DNA from: Echinarachnius parma
Lineage: Eukaryota; Echinodermata; Echinoidea; Clypeasteroida; Echinarachniidae
DNA length: 64,000 bases
Reading direction: 5' to 3'
Assembly: GCA_037951105.1 (NCBI GenBank)
Contig: JBAMJV010009322.1
Coordinates: 1-64,000 of the forward strand
Position numbers and translations under genes: made by a program. Within the stretch, counting starts at the first letter, position 1, and each line of letters begins with the position of its first letter. This document shows positions 46,627 through 58,700 of the stretch, piece after piece. The notes under the pieces are model-generated. The model ran no database searches and was not told where the DNA came from. It saw nothing but the letters and a program-made list of their open reading frames with translations.

Positions 46627-47555
46627 TATAACTTTACTATATGGATTTACATGAATCAATACAATGCAAACATACATACACAAACACACAACACAATCAA
46701 TTAACATACATGATGCATTACAGTCAAATAAAACGTCAGATAATCAAAGTTGTATTCTCTTTTGTTTTAAATAAAGAGACTATTCGTGATGAATGAGGAA
46801 TGATATAAGAAATATAAATGACAGAACATAAGCAAAAATGATGATAGACCTACATTTTTTTAAAAGTCAATTTAATACAAAAATATATTTCAGATGCTCT
46901 TCTAAAAATTGTAGCTTTATTATTAAAGCAAAATGAAAATAAAAATAATTCTTATTATTTCTATTATTAGTATCAATAATATCATTATTTTTCTAATAAT
47001 TATTACTGTTTTTTTCACTTGGCAAGCAAAGTATATATTAGATATATCGTAAACAAGAGTATTGCGCCCATTGGAAAGTACTGGATAAAAGAAGTTAGTT
47101 TAATTTATGACCCCATTATGTATTGTTTTCTTAACCGAACACGAAAAGAAACTACGCCCATAAACAACTGCTCATAATTTCATAACTGATAATTGTTACA
47201 AGATGTCATTTTACCACAATGTGTTTTCAGTTGTTATGTACATTTTGTGTGAAAATCAGAGATATTCATCACTTTGTGGCTGAATAAGCACAGATTAAAG
47301 ACGAAATGACCCAATTCAATAGTCACAAGAACTTGCGCATTCCTGTACATTGTTGTGAAACGGCACATATGACTTAATGCATTGCTTGTGGTTTGTGAAT
47401 GCCATTTGATATACCATCCATTTTGATTTATTTATGGCTCATCATACATGTGGTTTAATGGATTATTTGCAGTTGTCAAACAGCGCAATTTGAAATTTCT
47501 CAACTGCAATAATATTACTTTTGCCAATTTTGAAATATGACAATTTTCTCTTTAA

Positions 47556-48257
47556 CCCTTTGAAGACGAACAGAGTTTTTCTGTGTGTAACCCCTGAGAC
47601 GGAAAGAATTTAGGGGCTCACGAAAAAGCCACGGTTGCTATGAGAGGCGTGGCTTAGGTCCCATACATTGCATACTTTGCTTTCACTGAAGATAATCAGC
47701 GGTTTTAGTGGACTTCCGTCCCTTTCAATTTGAAATGAAAGGATCGAAGTAACTCACACTCATAATCTCTATTGATCGCACTTGTATTCAAGATTTTCAA
47801 AGCCACCGCCATGATAGCAAGCTTGCTTTTCTGTCCTTTTGTACATGCATTCTTTTGAGTAAACCGGTGCGGCGTACCCTGTACCGTGCACATCGCCTCT
47901 AGCTAGCTTTGCATAACAATACACATCGGCTGAGTGCCCGCCCCCTTTCTTGTGATTGGCCGAATTGAGTTCTCGTTACCAGGAGCGGAACATGTAAAAA
48001 ATATATCGAAGATGTCATATTTATGACCATTTTACACTCAAAATAACTAATATGAAAAACAAATCTACAGATAGTCACATTTGATTCATAATCTCTGCAT
48101 TTATTGCAATTTCATTCATGAATTTTGTGTGAGAAAAGGTGAATTCTTCGGTTTAAAAACCGATGTTTATTTGCTCTCTGTGCACAAAATATTTCGGGTC
48201 TAGTCTGTGGCCATAGAACGCTATGCCCGAAATATTTCGGGACGCGTCGTCAGCGGG
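47556..48257. mobile_element. TTAA element with CCC...GGG ends
   Basis: TTAA at 47552-47555 and 48258-48261. Ends CCCTTTGAAGACG and CGTCGTCAGCGGG. Interior contains CGAAATATTTCGGG twice. piggyBac-like by target site and CCC/GGG ends (inference). Confidence 0.8.
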
Positions 48258-48322
48258 TTAATGTGTGCTCACTTAACCATGGATTAATGGTTACCTCTTA
48301 ATTTTACACATTCTTTTCTTAA

Positions 48323-48888
48323 AGGGCCCAGTTTCCCCAAGTACTAATGTGGATTGAAAGAAAGGAGAACAATTTAAGAAGCCCAATAGTGAAAGTTTGA
48401 GCAAATTTGGATTTTCAATTCAAAAGTTATGATTCCAGTCAGTTTTGTTTGCCGCCCCCTCTAGATGGCAAGTTGCCAAGGTCTGTGATGCCATAGTAGA
48501 ACAACCTTCCACTGACTTTGTACACATATTTTCATATTTTAACATTTTTCTTGGATTTCACTGGACCAGTTGAGGAAGTTTTAACTTAAATGCATGCCCA
48601 TTTTCCTCTTCTCTAACATATCTGAGAATGAGAGTAGAGGGATGATGCTTTTTCATGAAAAGTGACATTTTGTGAAGTTTTGTTGTACAGTTCCAATGGG
48701 AGTTGTTCATCTGTGACAGATTTGGCAAAGAGCCGACTGAGAGGGCAGCAAACAATATTTTGATCAAAACTTTGAAAAATCATAATTCTTGATTGGATTA
48801 TCAAAACCTGTTCAAACTTTCGCTAAAAGGTATCTAAAATTGTTCCCTTTTCACCCAACCTGCTTAAAAGCTTGTAGACACTTCCCCT
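48323..48888. mobile_element. TTAA element with AGGG...CCCT ends
   Basis: TTAA at 48319-48322 and 48889-48892. Ends AGGGCCCAGTTTCCCC and GACACTTCCCCT. The site in the related MITE at 13.2 kb reads CTAA, compatible with an empty target. Confidence 0.8.
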
Positions 48889-48990
48889 TTAACTACCATA
48901 TCAATATTTTGGCAAGACAAAATCTTGAAAAGATTCTTGGTTATGAAATTATGAGCAGTTGTTGAGGGGGTAGTTATTTTTTGTGTTCAG

Positions 48991-49563
48991 TTAGCATAGT
49001 TCTCTGCCTAGTAAAGGTGTAGCATTTTTATTATCAAAATTAAGTTTGACCACTTCGCTTCTTTCCCTTTGAAGGCATATATACTGGATCTTCTATCAAT
49101 GACCTATACTCCCTCTGATCTTGTCTTTGACCATCTTTGTGAAAATCTTGTGCTTCCTAGCTTGCGTATAACTCTGCCTATATAGTACATGTAATGGTAC
49201 CATTGTTTGACCAGCTATTCTTTCCCTTTGATGGCACATACAGTCAACCTGTGTATAGTGGCCATCTATAAAGGGGAACAAAAAAAAGGTGGCCACTTCA
49301 GACAGGTGACCTCTATAGAGAGGTTCCTTTGCATTATTTTTCTCAAGAAAGGATCACTTTTGGTGGCAAATATAGACCAGTTGGCTGCTATAAACAGGTG
49401 GTCACTATTTACATGCTTGACTGTACTGGATCTTCCATCAACAACCAATACTCCCTCTGCTCTCTCACCATATTGGTGACAACCTTGCGTTTTCCCTCAT
49501 AGTAATCTGCCTAGTAGTAGTATTGTCATTGAAGTTAAGTTCTCTTTTCCTCTGAAGGAGCTA
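48991..49563 (-). repeat. Decayed tandem copies of the FGGY terminal exon
   Basis: Minus-strand remnants of exon 13. One at about 49430-49500 reads ADYYEGKRKVVTNM, then EDPVQ. One at about 49085-49180 reads RKHKIFTKMVKDK with indels. A scrap at about 48995-49080 is cut by the MITE ending at 48990. A TA-flanked MITE (49241-49423) has inserted into the array. Confidence 0.8.
49241..49423. mobile_element. TA-flanked MITE
   Basis: Ends CAGTCAACCTGTGTATAG and ACATGCTTGACTG between TA dinucleotides. Same family as 38559-38744. Confidence 0.8.
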
Positions 49564-49710
49564 TTATACTGGATCTTCCATCAATGACCTATACTCCCTC
49601 TGGTCTTTGACCATCTTGGTGAAAACCTTGTGTTTTCTTGCGTAGTACTCTGCCTGTTGTTTATCAGGCCAGATGACTCGTCTCACTCCACACATGTTCT
49701 TCATCGCATC
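49564..49710 (-). CDS. FGGY: FGGY exon 13, terminal
   Basis: 147 bp including TAA, acceptor AATTAG. Reads [20 protein letters not shown] then [17 protein letters not shown] and EDPV, stop. Confidence 0.9.
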   Translation of the reverse strand, partial: DAMKNMCGVRRVIWPDKQQAEYYARKHKVFTKMVKDQREYRSLMEDPV

Positions 49711-52700
49711 CTAATTATTAAAGAACAGTGGACAAAATGGAAAAGAACGTTGGCGGAAATAAAAGGCAGTTTGCTTCACAAATGATGGGGGGAGGGGGGG
49801 GGGGGGGGGGGAGGGATGGGGGGGGGGGGGAATTCACCCGATGTATTTCTCATTTTTTTCAGATCTTCCCCCTTTGTGTTTTATTATTTTTGTCAAATTA
49901 CTGGGATATTACTGGTATCCTTTAATATATAAACAAAGACCGCAATCGATCCCGATCTTTGAAAAAGAGATATTTCAGTTTCTCTTAAAAAACGTTTTGC
50001 TTAAAGGGAATTCAGACCGGTATATTAGACGCGTCATCCATCTTGCGCACTTTTATGCACGGTACGTAATCCCCATTGGCTCAGTTATAAGTAGCGATCG
50101 CAAACTGTCCCACTTCTGAATACCCGAGTCAAAAATGCATCAAAAATAGTCGCTGAACCGCAACCGACTTCAAAGTGCCGCTGTTTGATGCCTTATGTGA
50201 CAGCGTGAGAAATTTGTTTGCTGCATGCAATTTCATAAGAAGGCCTTTGTTCAGATATTTCGAAGCACCTCTCTTCGATCGATCCAACACATATCGTGAG
50301 TTTACCTCGAGAGATTACGGTGGAGTCGAGTTGGAATTTGCTGACTACCCATTATAACCCACGCATATATGCCTTTAAAAACGTTTCGTATCTGTTGTTT
50401 ATGTAAACTAAGCTTCATAACATGTTTTGTATAATTATGTATCACATTTATTTTTATTTCCATTCACCATTTCAAAATTAATAAGCTCATATAACTTTTG
50501 TGTATTGGGTCTAGGCAGGTGTTTCGCAAAGATCCTAAGTTGATCTTAAAAATTATGGAAAGCCACTAGTATCTTTGTTAAATTGTTTAACAAGTACTTT
50601 TGACAGGCCTAATAATAAACATCTTCTTTTATCGATGTGAATTCAAGTAACTGATGTACATTTTTTTGTTTTAAGTTTCAAATTATGCCCAATTTTGACT
50701 CTTGACTTCCGAAGCTACAAGTGACTTTCCATATTTTTTTTTTTACTTAGTGTTAAGTTTGACTTGGGATCTTTGTGAAACACTCCCCAGGGTACACAAG
50801 TCTCACCTGCAAACTGTACTTCCCCGAGGCACAGGCACCCAGTATGGCAGCACCAACCAACACTGATTCTGGCTCCTTGGGCAGGACTATAGGAAGACCT
50901 GGATCATGCAAAAACAAAGAGATATAAATATATATAAATACATTGTATTTGGGAGGTAATGGCCAAGGTACACAAAGATCGCCAGCAAACTGTACTTCCC
51001 AGGTATGGCAGCACAAACCAACACCGACTCTGGCTCCTTGGGCAGGACTAAAGGAAGTCCTGGATCATGGAATAAATAAAATAACTACGGTAATTTGTTA
51101 CTTTGGGGCACTCAAATTATTTTTTGACGGGGGTGTGCCTCACGGAACTCTGAAATGGGGGTCTTAAGAGCCGACTAGAAGCACAAAATATAGGGTCTTT
51201 GGAACTACAAAAACCCTGAAACGGGAGTTAAGGGGTCTATAAGGAGCAGACTTAAACTACAAAATACATGGACTTGGAGCTACCAAAGACCTACAGAAAC
51301 CCTCAAATGTTTGTCCAAGGAGCTCACTAGAAGACGAAAAATGGACTTGGCGCTACTCAACTACCAAGCCAAGTCATTCCGGGGGTCTATGGAGCGGTCA
51401 TTTTGAGAGTGGCAATCGGGTGTGAAAACGGGGGTCTTGTAAGCGGCACATACCCGTCTAACATTATACATGAATGGCCCCATCATGGTAGCTCGGAAAG
51501 CCATTTGTTGCTGCTAGAAATCTTTAATATTTACTATTATTGAAAAGTTGAACTTAAAATTCAAGTTAGACCTAAACTTCTGGTAGGCCATTATGGTAGG
51601 CCTTGGAATGAAATATTTAAAAGGAAGACGGCAAATTTGTGAGCAAGAATTCCATGAATTTTCACTACATAAACAAGGTTCATTGACTTCTTTCAGTACC
51701 TTCTGTAACATAAATAAGTTCTACAAATCTTTATTTGTATTTCGGTACTGAAGATATGCAGACGAAATGAAACTCCATCACTTTACAGGACCCATGAGAT
51801 GATTGTACATTCTCCACGACTTTCAATGCCTGTCATGGAAACACAAAAGGTCAAATTCCACGACATTCCAGGTTTTTCAGACCCATATGAACCCAGTTTA
51901 GCCTTCATAGAGCTTTTGGCTCAAAGACAATGCAACTTAGATTCTTACCTGTAATATCTGCATGCGTTTGCAGGAAGAGTTCACTTTTACACAGCCCTCC
52001 GCAGGCAAACAATGTTGATATGTCATATCCACAGGATACCATCTGGGCTATGATCAGACGTGTGCCATGCTGGAGTATATGAAAATAAGAATTTGTTTTT
52101 GTTATCCCACCAGTTTCAACCAGGTCATATGGTGAACGTATATATAGCTTTGCTCATGCTGCACCAATGTTAGGGAATTAAACTTTTGAAAAACATTGCT
52201 TCTATTGTTTAAGTTTCCTTTAAAGACACACTTATGGTATTCAATATGTGATTTGTATACTTTTGTTGGAAACTCTGTATGATCTTTTTTATCTTTGTTT
52301 CTTTATCTCTCCTCTTTATCGATAGCGCATAGGGACATGCTTATATGCACTTTATAATACATATATATTAACGACTGTGAAGCCAATTTTACCATTTGAG
52401 ATGATTGTGATTTAACCTGCTGGAATACAATGAAAATAATAAGAAAACTGGCAGTGATAGTTTCACATCTTCCAAACTACGTCTTGATAACAAGTCAGTT
52501 AACCCCTTCCCTTTGAGATTCTGAACTCCCCATACACTTTGTACATCATAGCCCACCCGGTTCCCATAAGCAATGGGTTAAATGTATCATTAAAAAGATA
52601 ATAATAATATCCTTGATTTATATAGCGCCTATCATGATTGATAATCATCTTTAAGTGCTTTACAATAAATTATATTATTACCCCGGTAATGTTCTGTTTC

Positions 52701-55700
52701 ATATGATGACTTGTCTACTCACTCTACAGTTGATGGAAGATACGTTTGAGAGGAAATGATCCTACTGGCCGGGTATTATAAACATAAAGAGACATAAACA
52801 GTAGGCCTGGGGTAGCACCATGGGAGAAGGGAGGGATTGGAGAGTCCTAGGGGCGTGGGCCCGATTACGGACCAGCGACATTTACCATGGTAATTAGCAT
52901 CATTGGCTCCAACTCACCGATGTCAGTATGCTAGAATTACATACAAATCAACATAACGTAGCAGAGTATACATACTGCCCCTACTCATTCAACCGTTAAG
53001 GATTGCACAAGCATATCTAGAGATCAGTGGAACTAGGGCTGGTCCTGGCTACTTCTTTCTTGGGTAGTCCTAAACAGGGACTGTAGGGCTCCTGGAAAGG
53101 ACTGGAAAGGCAGCCCAGGTATGAGTGATTGTAAGGAGGATGAGGGTGGTAGGCGGGGCTCGACATTTCAAACAGGTTGACTGTCCGACGTCAGGACTAC
53201 CCGAGACAGAATACCAACAATCTATCTCAGGACTCTCCAATCCCCCCCTCTCTCACATGGTGCTACCACAAGCTAACTGTGTATCTACATCACCATGGAA
53301 ACCATTATTTATAAGGAACATCTAATGAAGAGGAATATGTTGACTTACAGCAAGAGCCTGAAGTGTCGCCAGGTACAACAGAGCAAGGTCTTCTAGCGAA
53401 GATGAAATGGTCAGACCACAGATCTGGTACAGGAGAAGTATAAAAGAAAAATCAATGTTTCAAACTTAAAATCGAAAATGCAACTGAAGTAACACACATA
53501 CAAGTACATCTGTCCCATACCAGAGCGGTAGAGGAACTCGGCCAGAGGGGAGAACAGGCTGCAAATGATCAGGATCGAAACAAATAATTACCTTTCTGCC
53601 AGATTGAAATGGCACTGTGTACCGCGAGCGCTAGCGCTAGCGGAACGCACAAAAGTAGGTGGCCGAGTTCACTACAAGGCCCAGTTTGACCACCACAGTG
53701 GTAAATGCAATGCTATAAATTAAAACCTTTTGCCTAGTCGGCATGTAAAAATATGATGATTTTTTTTCTTTCAGATCCTGGTGGCCCAAAATCTTAATCT
53801 GGTGGTCCCCAAAATAGAAAATCATTATAAAATTATTTTATATATGCTTGAAATTGGGTGGCCTGAAGCTAATTAAGTATGCAGTTCTGTGATCTCATAC
53901 TGTAGGTCCACCGAGTGATGTGTGCACACTCCATGGTGTATGTCATATGACTAAGTAATGCGAACAAAAGTGAAGTGTGATATTTGCTCATTGCATTAAC
54001 TTTTTACACAGTTGAAAGTCTCCCAGGGAGACTTTCAAATCCGAACACTTCAGTCATAAAAATCGTTATAACGAAAGAGAAATTTGGACCACCAAAACCA
54101 TTTCCGTGCTTGTCTTGCTTATATGAATACAACAAGGTATGTAAGAACCACTAGAGTTCTAAGTAAGTTATGTGTATTTTGATTGTTACTAGATCCCTTT
54201 ATTAAACCTATCTGACATCGCTACTCACCATGCCCCTCAGGGTAGGGTCTTCAAACGGCGACCTGTTGCCATAGAAATACGGACAAACGTGAAGATCTCT
54301 GGTCAGCTTGGCCACAGATGACCAGTCTCTGTCTCTAGCCATTGTCATTAGATGGTCATCTAACCGGGAATACAAACTGCAGCCACTGCGATATATTAAC
54401 AAATAATAATTTATACTTAGTTTTGTTTACTCCTGATGTTAGTAATTTCAGAACTTTGATGACTATGTTCTGCTAGAGAGGACCTGCATCTAATATGATG
54501 ATGATGGATAAAACCAGTCTAAATAAGATTAATTTTGTTTCTGTTAGTTGTGGTAACATCGGGCATATACATGTCAGATAAAGCGTATAGAAAATTCAAA
54601 CTTTGACAGTATCAAATTAGAATGACAGTATGAGGCACCTGAACAAAGAGGCCATTAACATTCATGCCCTCAATCCTGACCTGGGGGGGGGGGGGGGGGG
54701 GGGGGTGTGGTCACTTTCATACAAAAGAGCTACCCACCCGTGTCCATCAACCCTAAATGGCGTATCACACTTTTTAAAGTTTATATCTCTAAATGGCGTA
54801 ATGCTTTGATAACATACCATTAATGATGCAATGTTGAAATCCATTGCACCTGAAAAAGTACCCTTTATATGATTTGTTTTCCCTTTGAAGGGACCCTAAA
54901 GTGAGACGAGTGCTGAAAACCACCCCTTTTTTTCCTTTTTTAAAGAAAACGTCGACGACGCCATATAGCTGAAAATGACACCCTTTCAACGCTTTGTTTG
55001 ACACGGGTGCATTAGCCAGTGACCCCCCCCCCCCCCCCCACCCCGGTCCTGACCTCAACGGAGACAATCAGCATCACGTCAGCATTCAAAGCAAATGAAT
55101 CCAGTATGTCAATGGGCTGAGCTCAAATGACCATTCGATCATTAGGTTGAATCACATCTACAATATAAATGATCATACTCGTTTGTACAACAATTTTTAC
55201 AAGCCATACACACAATCTCCTTGTAGCACAGAATGCACAGACGATGCATATGTTGGCAGTCAATTTTCAGTCCAGCTTAGAGTTAATTTCAACTTTTGAA
55301 TCTTTGTTTAAAATAGTACCCCCCCTCCCCAGAAGTAAAACACACCTTTTATGACACTGTTCCTGCAGTTGTGCGTATGCGTGGTGCGTGTGTATGATGT
55401 GGTCGATGAGTTTGCCGGTGCAGCTCTCACCCCCTTCGTTGCACCACATTCCACCCACCATGCTGCTGTAATAGGGGCCCCATACCCCGCCCACATGACA
55501 CGCATCTCGGCTAAGCTGTAGGCATTACAAAAAAAAACCATAAGGTTTGCAATTAATAAGATGGTAACTATGAGTAATATCTGCTTACATTAACATTGCA
55601 AATATTAAAATACCTTCCTTTTATAGATACATCCTCTTAACATACATGATCCAACATGAATATGTTCTTGGGCCCTACATCCTGGCTAAAAAAAGACTGG

Positions 55701-58700
55701 CAAACAATTTTCCAGAAAGAACGGTTTCTCAAGTAAATCTGTGATTTTAGATCTAAGCCAAAGAATACCTACACTAATAAGGCAGGTTGAAGTCCCACAG
55801 ATAAGAGCTAGTCTGCTTGTCAAGGGTTGGTTCTCACACGGTAAACTGTGACCTTCTACGCTGCCACCGAGCATGCCTGTAGACAAATCAGAAAAAAGAA
55901 GTAATTAGGAAATAATATTCCAGATTGTTCTGATGATGATTTAACTTTGACCTTTAATCTCATGACCCCCAAATTTAATTAGGCAAGTTAAAGTCCCACA
56001 AATAAGAGCCAGCCTGCTTGTCAAGGGTTGGTTCTCACACGGTAAACTGTGACCTTCTACGCTGCCACCGAGCATGCCTGTAGACAAATCAGAAAAAAGA
56101 AGTAATTAGGAAATAATATTCCAGATTGTTCTGATGATGATTTAACTTTGACCTTTAATCTCATGACCCCCAAATTTAATTAGGCAAGTTAAAGTTCCAC
56201 AAATAAGAGCCAGCCTGCTTGTCAAGGGTTGGTTCTCACACGGTAAACTGTGACCTTCTACGCTGCCACCGAGCATGCCTATAGACAAATCAGAAAAAGA
56301 AGTAATGAAGGAAATAATATTTCAGATTGTTCAGATGACGATTTACCTTTGACCTTTGACCTCATGAAGGCCACAAAATCTAACAGCTGTAGTGTCATCA
56401 GCAGCTCCTCAAGGTACATTTTGCAAACAGGTACCAGTTTTTTATCGAAATCTGTCAAATTGGTTGTTGACGATATCGCGATTAACACCTATTTATGCAC
56501 ACATGTATACCTGATCCTAGTGACCTTTTACCTCACTCCTCCAGATTCATAGAATGTACCAAATTTGCAACAATTTCTCTTTTGAGATATCATGATTACA
56601 AAACAAGGAAATAAATGCTCTCTAGCCTACCTACCTATCCCACCTGCATAAGCATCGATGATTCCTGTTCCTACAGGTAGACCTGGTCTAAGTCCAAGTT
56701 CTCTGGCAGCCTCTGGACTAAGACCGCTTCCACAAGGCTCCCCAGGCAGTTGCACATCAGTCCCTGAAAAGCAAAAGTGGAAAACATTTGTTATTAAAGA
56801 AATCAATGTTTTATTGTACATTATAGTATAATGTCTACACTAATCATAAATAGAAAAATAAAAGTCGGATCTTCATTTTATTCTTTATTTTGTCATTTTT
56901 TTCAATAATTGCTTTATTTCATTACTTCATTATTTTATATTTCCTCATCTGTTAATTCATTTTGTATTTACTTATATATAATTACTTATTTATCTTTGTT
57001 TTTAGGGGCTGCCCGCTGTATTTCATTTGTTGAGAGTAATCAGATAATCTTGTCTTATAAACTCTCATAGCAGTCTGAAGTGGAGGGGTAGAAAGAAACA
57101 TTCTTTATTAAAGCATAACTTCAGGCCTTTTTTGCTCACCATTATAAAATCATAATGAGTTTCTTTAATAAGGTTAGACTATTCTAAAAATAACTCTAAT
57201 AGGAATCCAGTCAGTAAAACTAGACAAACTCTACCCGATATCAAAAATTTTCATGGACACAAAACTCAAACAATAAAGTAGAGCATAAAGTTTTTGACCA
57301 CATGAATATAAACATTGGTAATGGTATGTTATGAAACCAATCATGGATTTCTTGTAAGGATTTTCTTTTCTGGAAGTCAATAATGCTAAATTATAAACTT
57401 AATTACCAAAATAAATGTTTTCCTTTGTGGCGCCTGGTCAGCAAGTTAGATCAAGGCGTATGATATTTTACATGGTGGCCCAAACATTAAATCTGGTGGC
57501 CCCAAACAAAGAAATGCATTGAAAAGTCTGTCATATATTTGGTTGCTCATTCAGGGAAATAAAATTAATGGAATTAATTTAACTCATTGAATGGAACAGC
57601 GGACCATGCAGTGCTAATTCTGTGCCCTGTATAACGTGCGTTTCTGACCATTTCTTACCAATTTTTGCACATCCATCTTGCACAAGGTCCTCCAGACCTA
57701 TCCTGGCATAGAAAGCCTCATCCCACTCTGTCAGTCCTTGGTCGTTTGCCCGGTACTGCCATTTACACACCACAGTGCACTGAGATCTGAGAAGGGGTTA
57801 AAGGTGGTTCGGCGGATTCGTCAAATCGGCCGTTCTATACACACTGGCTCAGTGTGAACACATGTCATGTGTGCAAACTAGCCTTAATAAAATTACCAAC
57901 CTCTATATATCACATTACACAGCGCTTTTGAACATTTTATATTGAAAATGCACTATATAAATGCATTATTATTATCTAAAGAGAGGTTAAAGGTGGTTCA
58001 GGTTTGTAAAATCAGATGCGCGGTGCCATCCTGCAGTCGTCTTGCACACCGGGTGAAAAACATGATTGCTTAATGTTACATGTAGTGTGCACACGCATTA
58101 GCCTAGCTTATATTACTGCAAACTATGGTGTACAGTGTATGCATGGTGAAGGCAGTCTTACAATAATAGACAGAGGTCATGCAGGATCATTATCCCATTT
58201 TTGCGACTGGGGGGGGGGTGTCACTCACAACATGACTGGCTATGCACCCGCATCCAAAAAAAAGTGTTGAAAGGGTATCATTTTCAGCAATACAGCGTTG
58301 TTATCGTTTTACTTTAAAAAGGGGTGGTTTTCAGCACTCATCAAAAAAAATCACAAAAAGGGTACCTTTTCAGGTGCATTTTGCGCCATTTGCGTTTCCA
58401 AAGCATTACGCCATTTAGGGGTGTAAGATTATGTGGTGCGATACGCCATTTAGGGTCCATTTCAGTGGTCGATGGACATGGGTGGGTGGCACTTTTGTAT
58501 GAGAGTGGCCCCCAGGGGATGAGAAAAGGTAACTGACCGCTTGGTCTACACCCGATTTGTCTATGATTTGCTTCGAGTTGGGAAAATGGAAGTTTCAGGC
58601 AGATCATGCGGTAAACCAAATGAGACTCTAGGTGAAACAAATTGGTGTATCATATATCATTAATAGGATCAAAAGGATTAGAAATCCCCCATTTGATTCA

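Larger units (their letters stand above)
39336..47236. repeat. Tandem duplication unit B
   Basis: Second copy of 31457-39335, beginning mid-LTR. The offset is 7,879 bp, falling to 7,869 after the CA repeat and 7,868 after the frameshift base. The right end is where the MITE at 47138 continues past the point at which it is truncated in unit A. Confidence 0.95.
47138..48990. mobile_element. MITE carrying two nested TTAA elements
   Basis: Ends GAACACGAAAAGAAACTAC and TAGTTATTTTTTGTGTTC. Its sequence is collinear with 12688-13273 except for insertions at 47556-48257 and 48323-48888, each flanked by TTAA. Confidence 0.85.
55781..56383. repeat. 201-bp tandem triplication around FGGY exon 7
   Basis: Three units start at 55781, 55982 and 56183, exactly 201 bp apart. 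Each holds an exon 7 sequence and its acceptor. Confidence 0.92.

Noticed and set aside
50060..50360. Small gene with CCAAT and TATA-like boxes in FGGY intron 12
   Set aside because: The ORF has only a GTG start, no recognisable family, and the boxes are common in such DNA.
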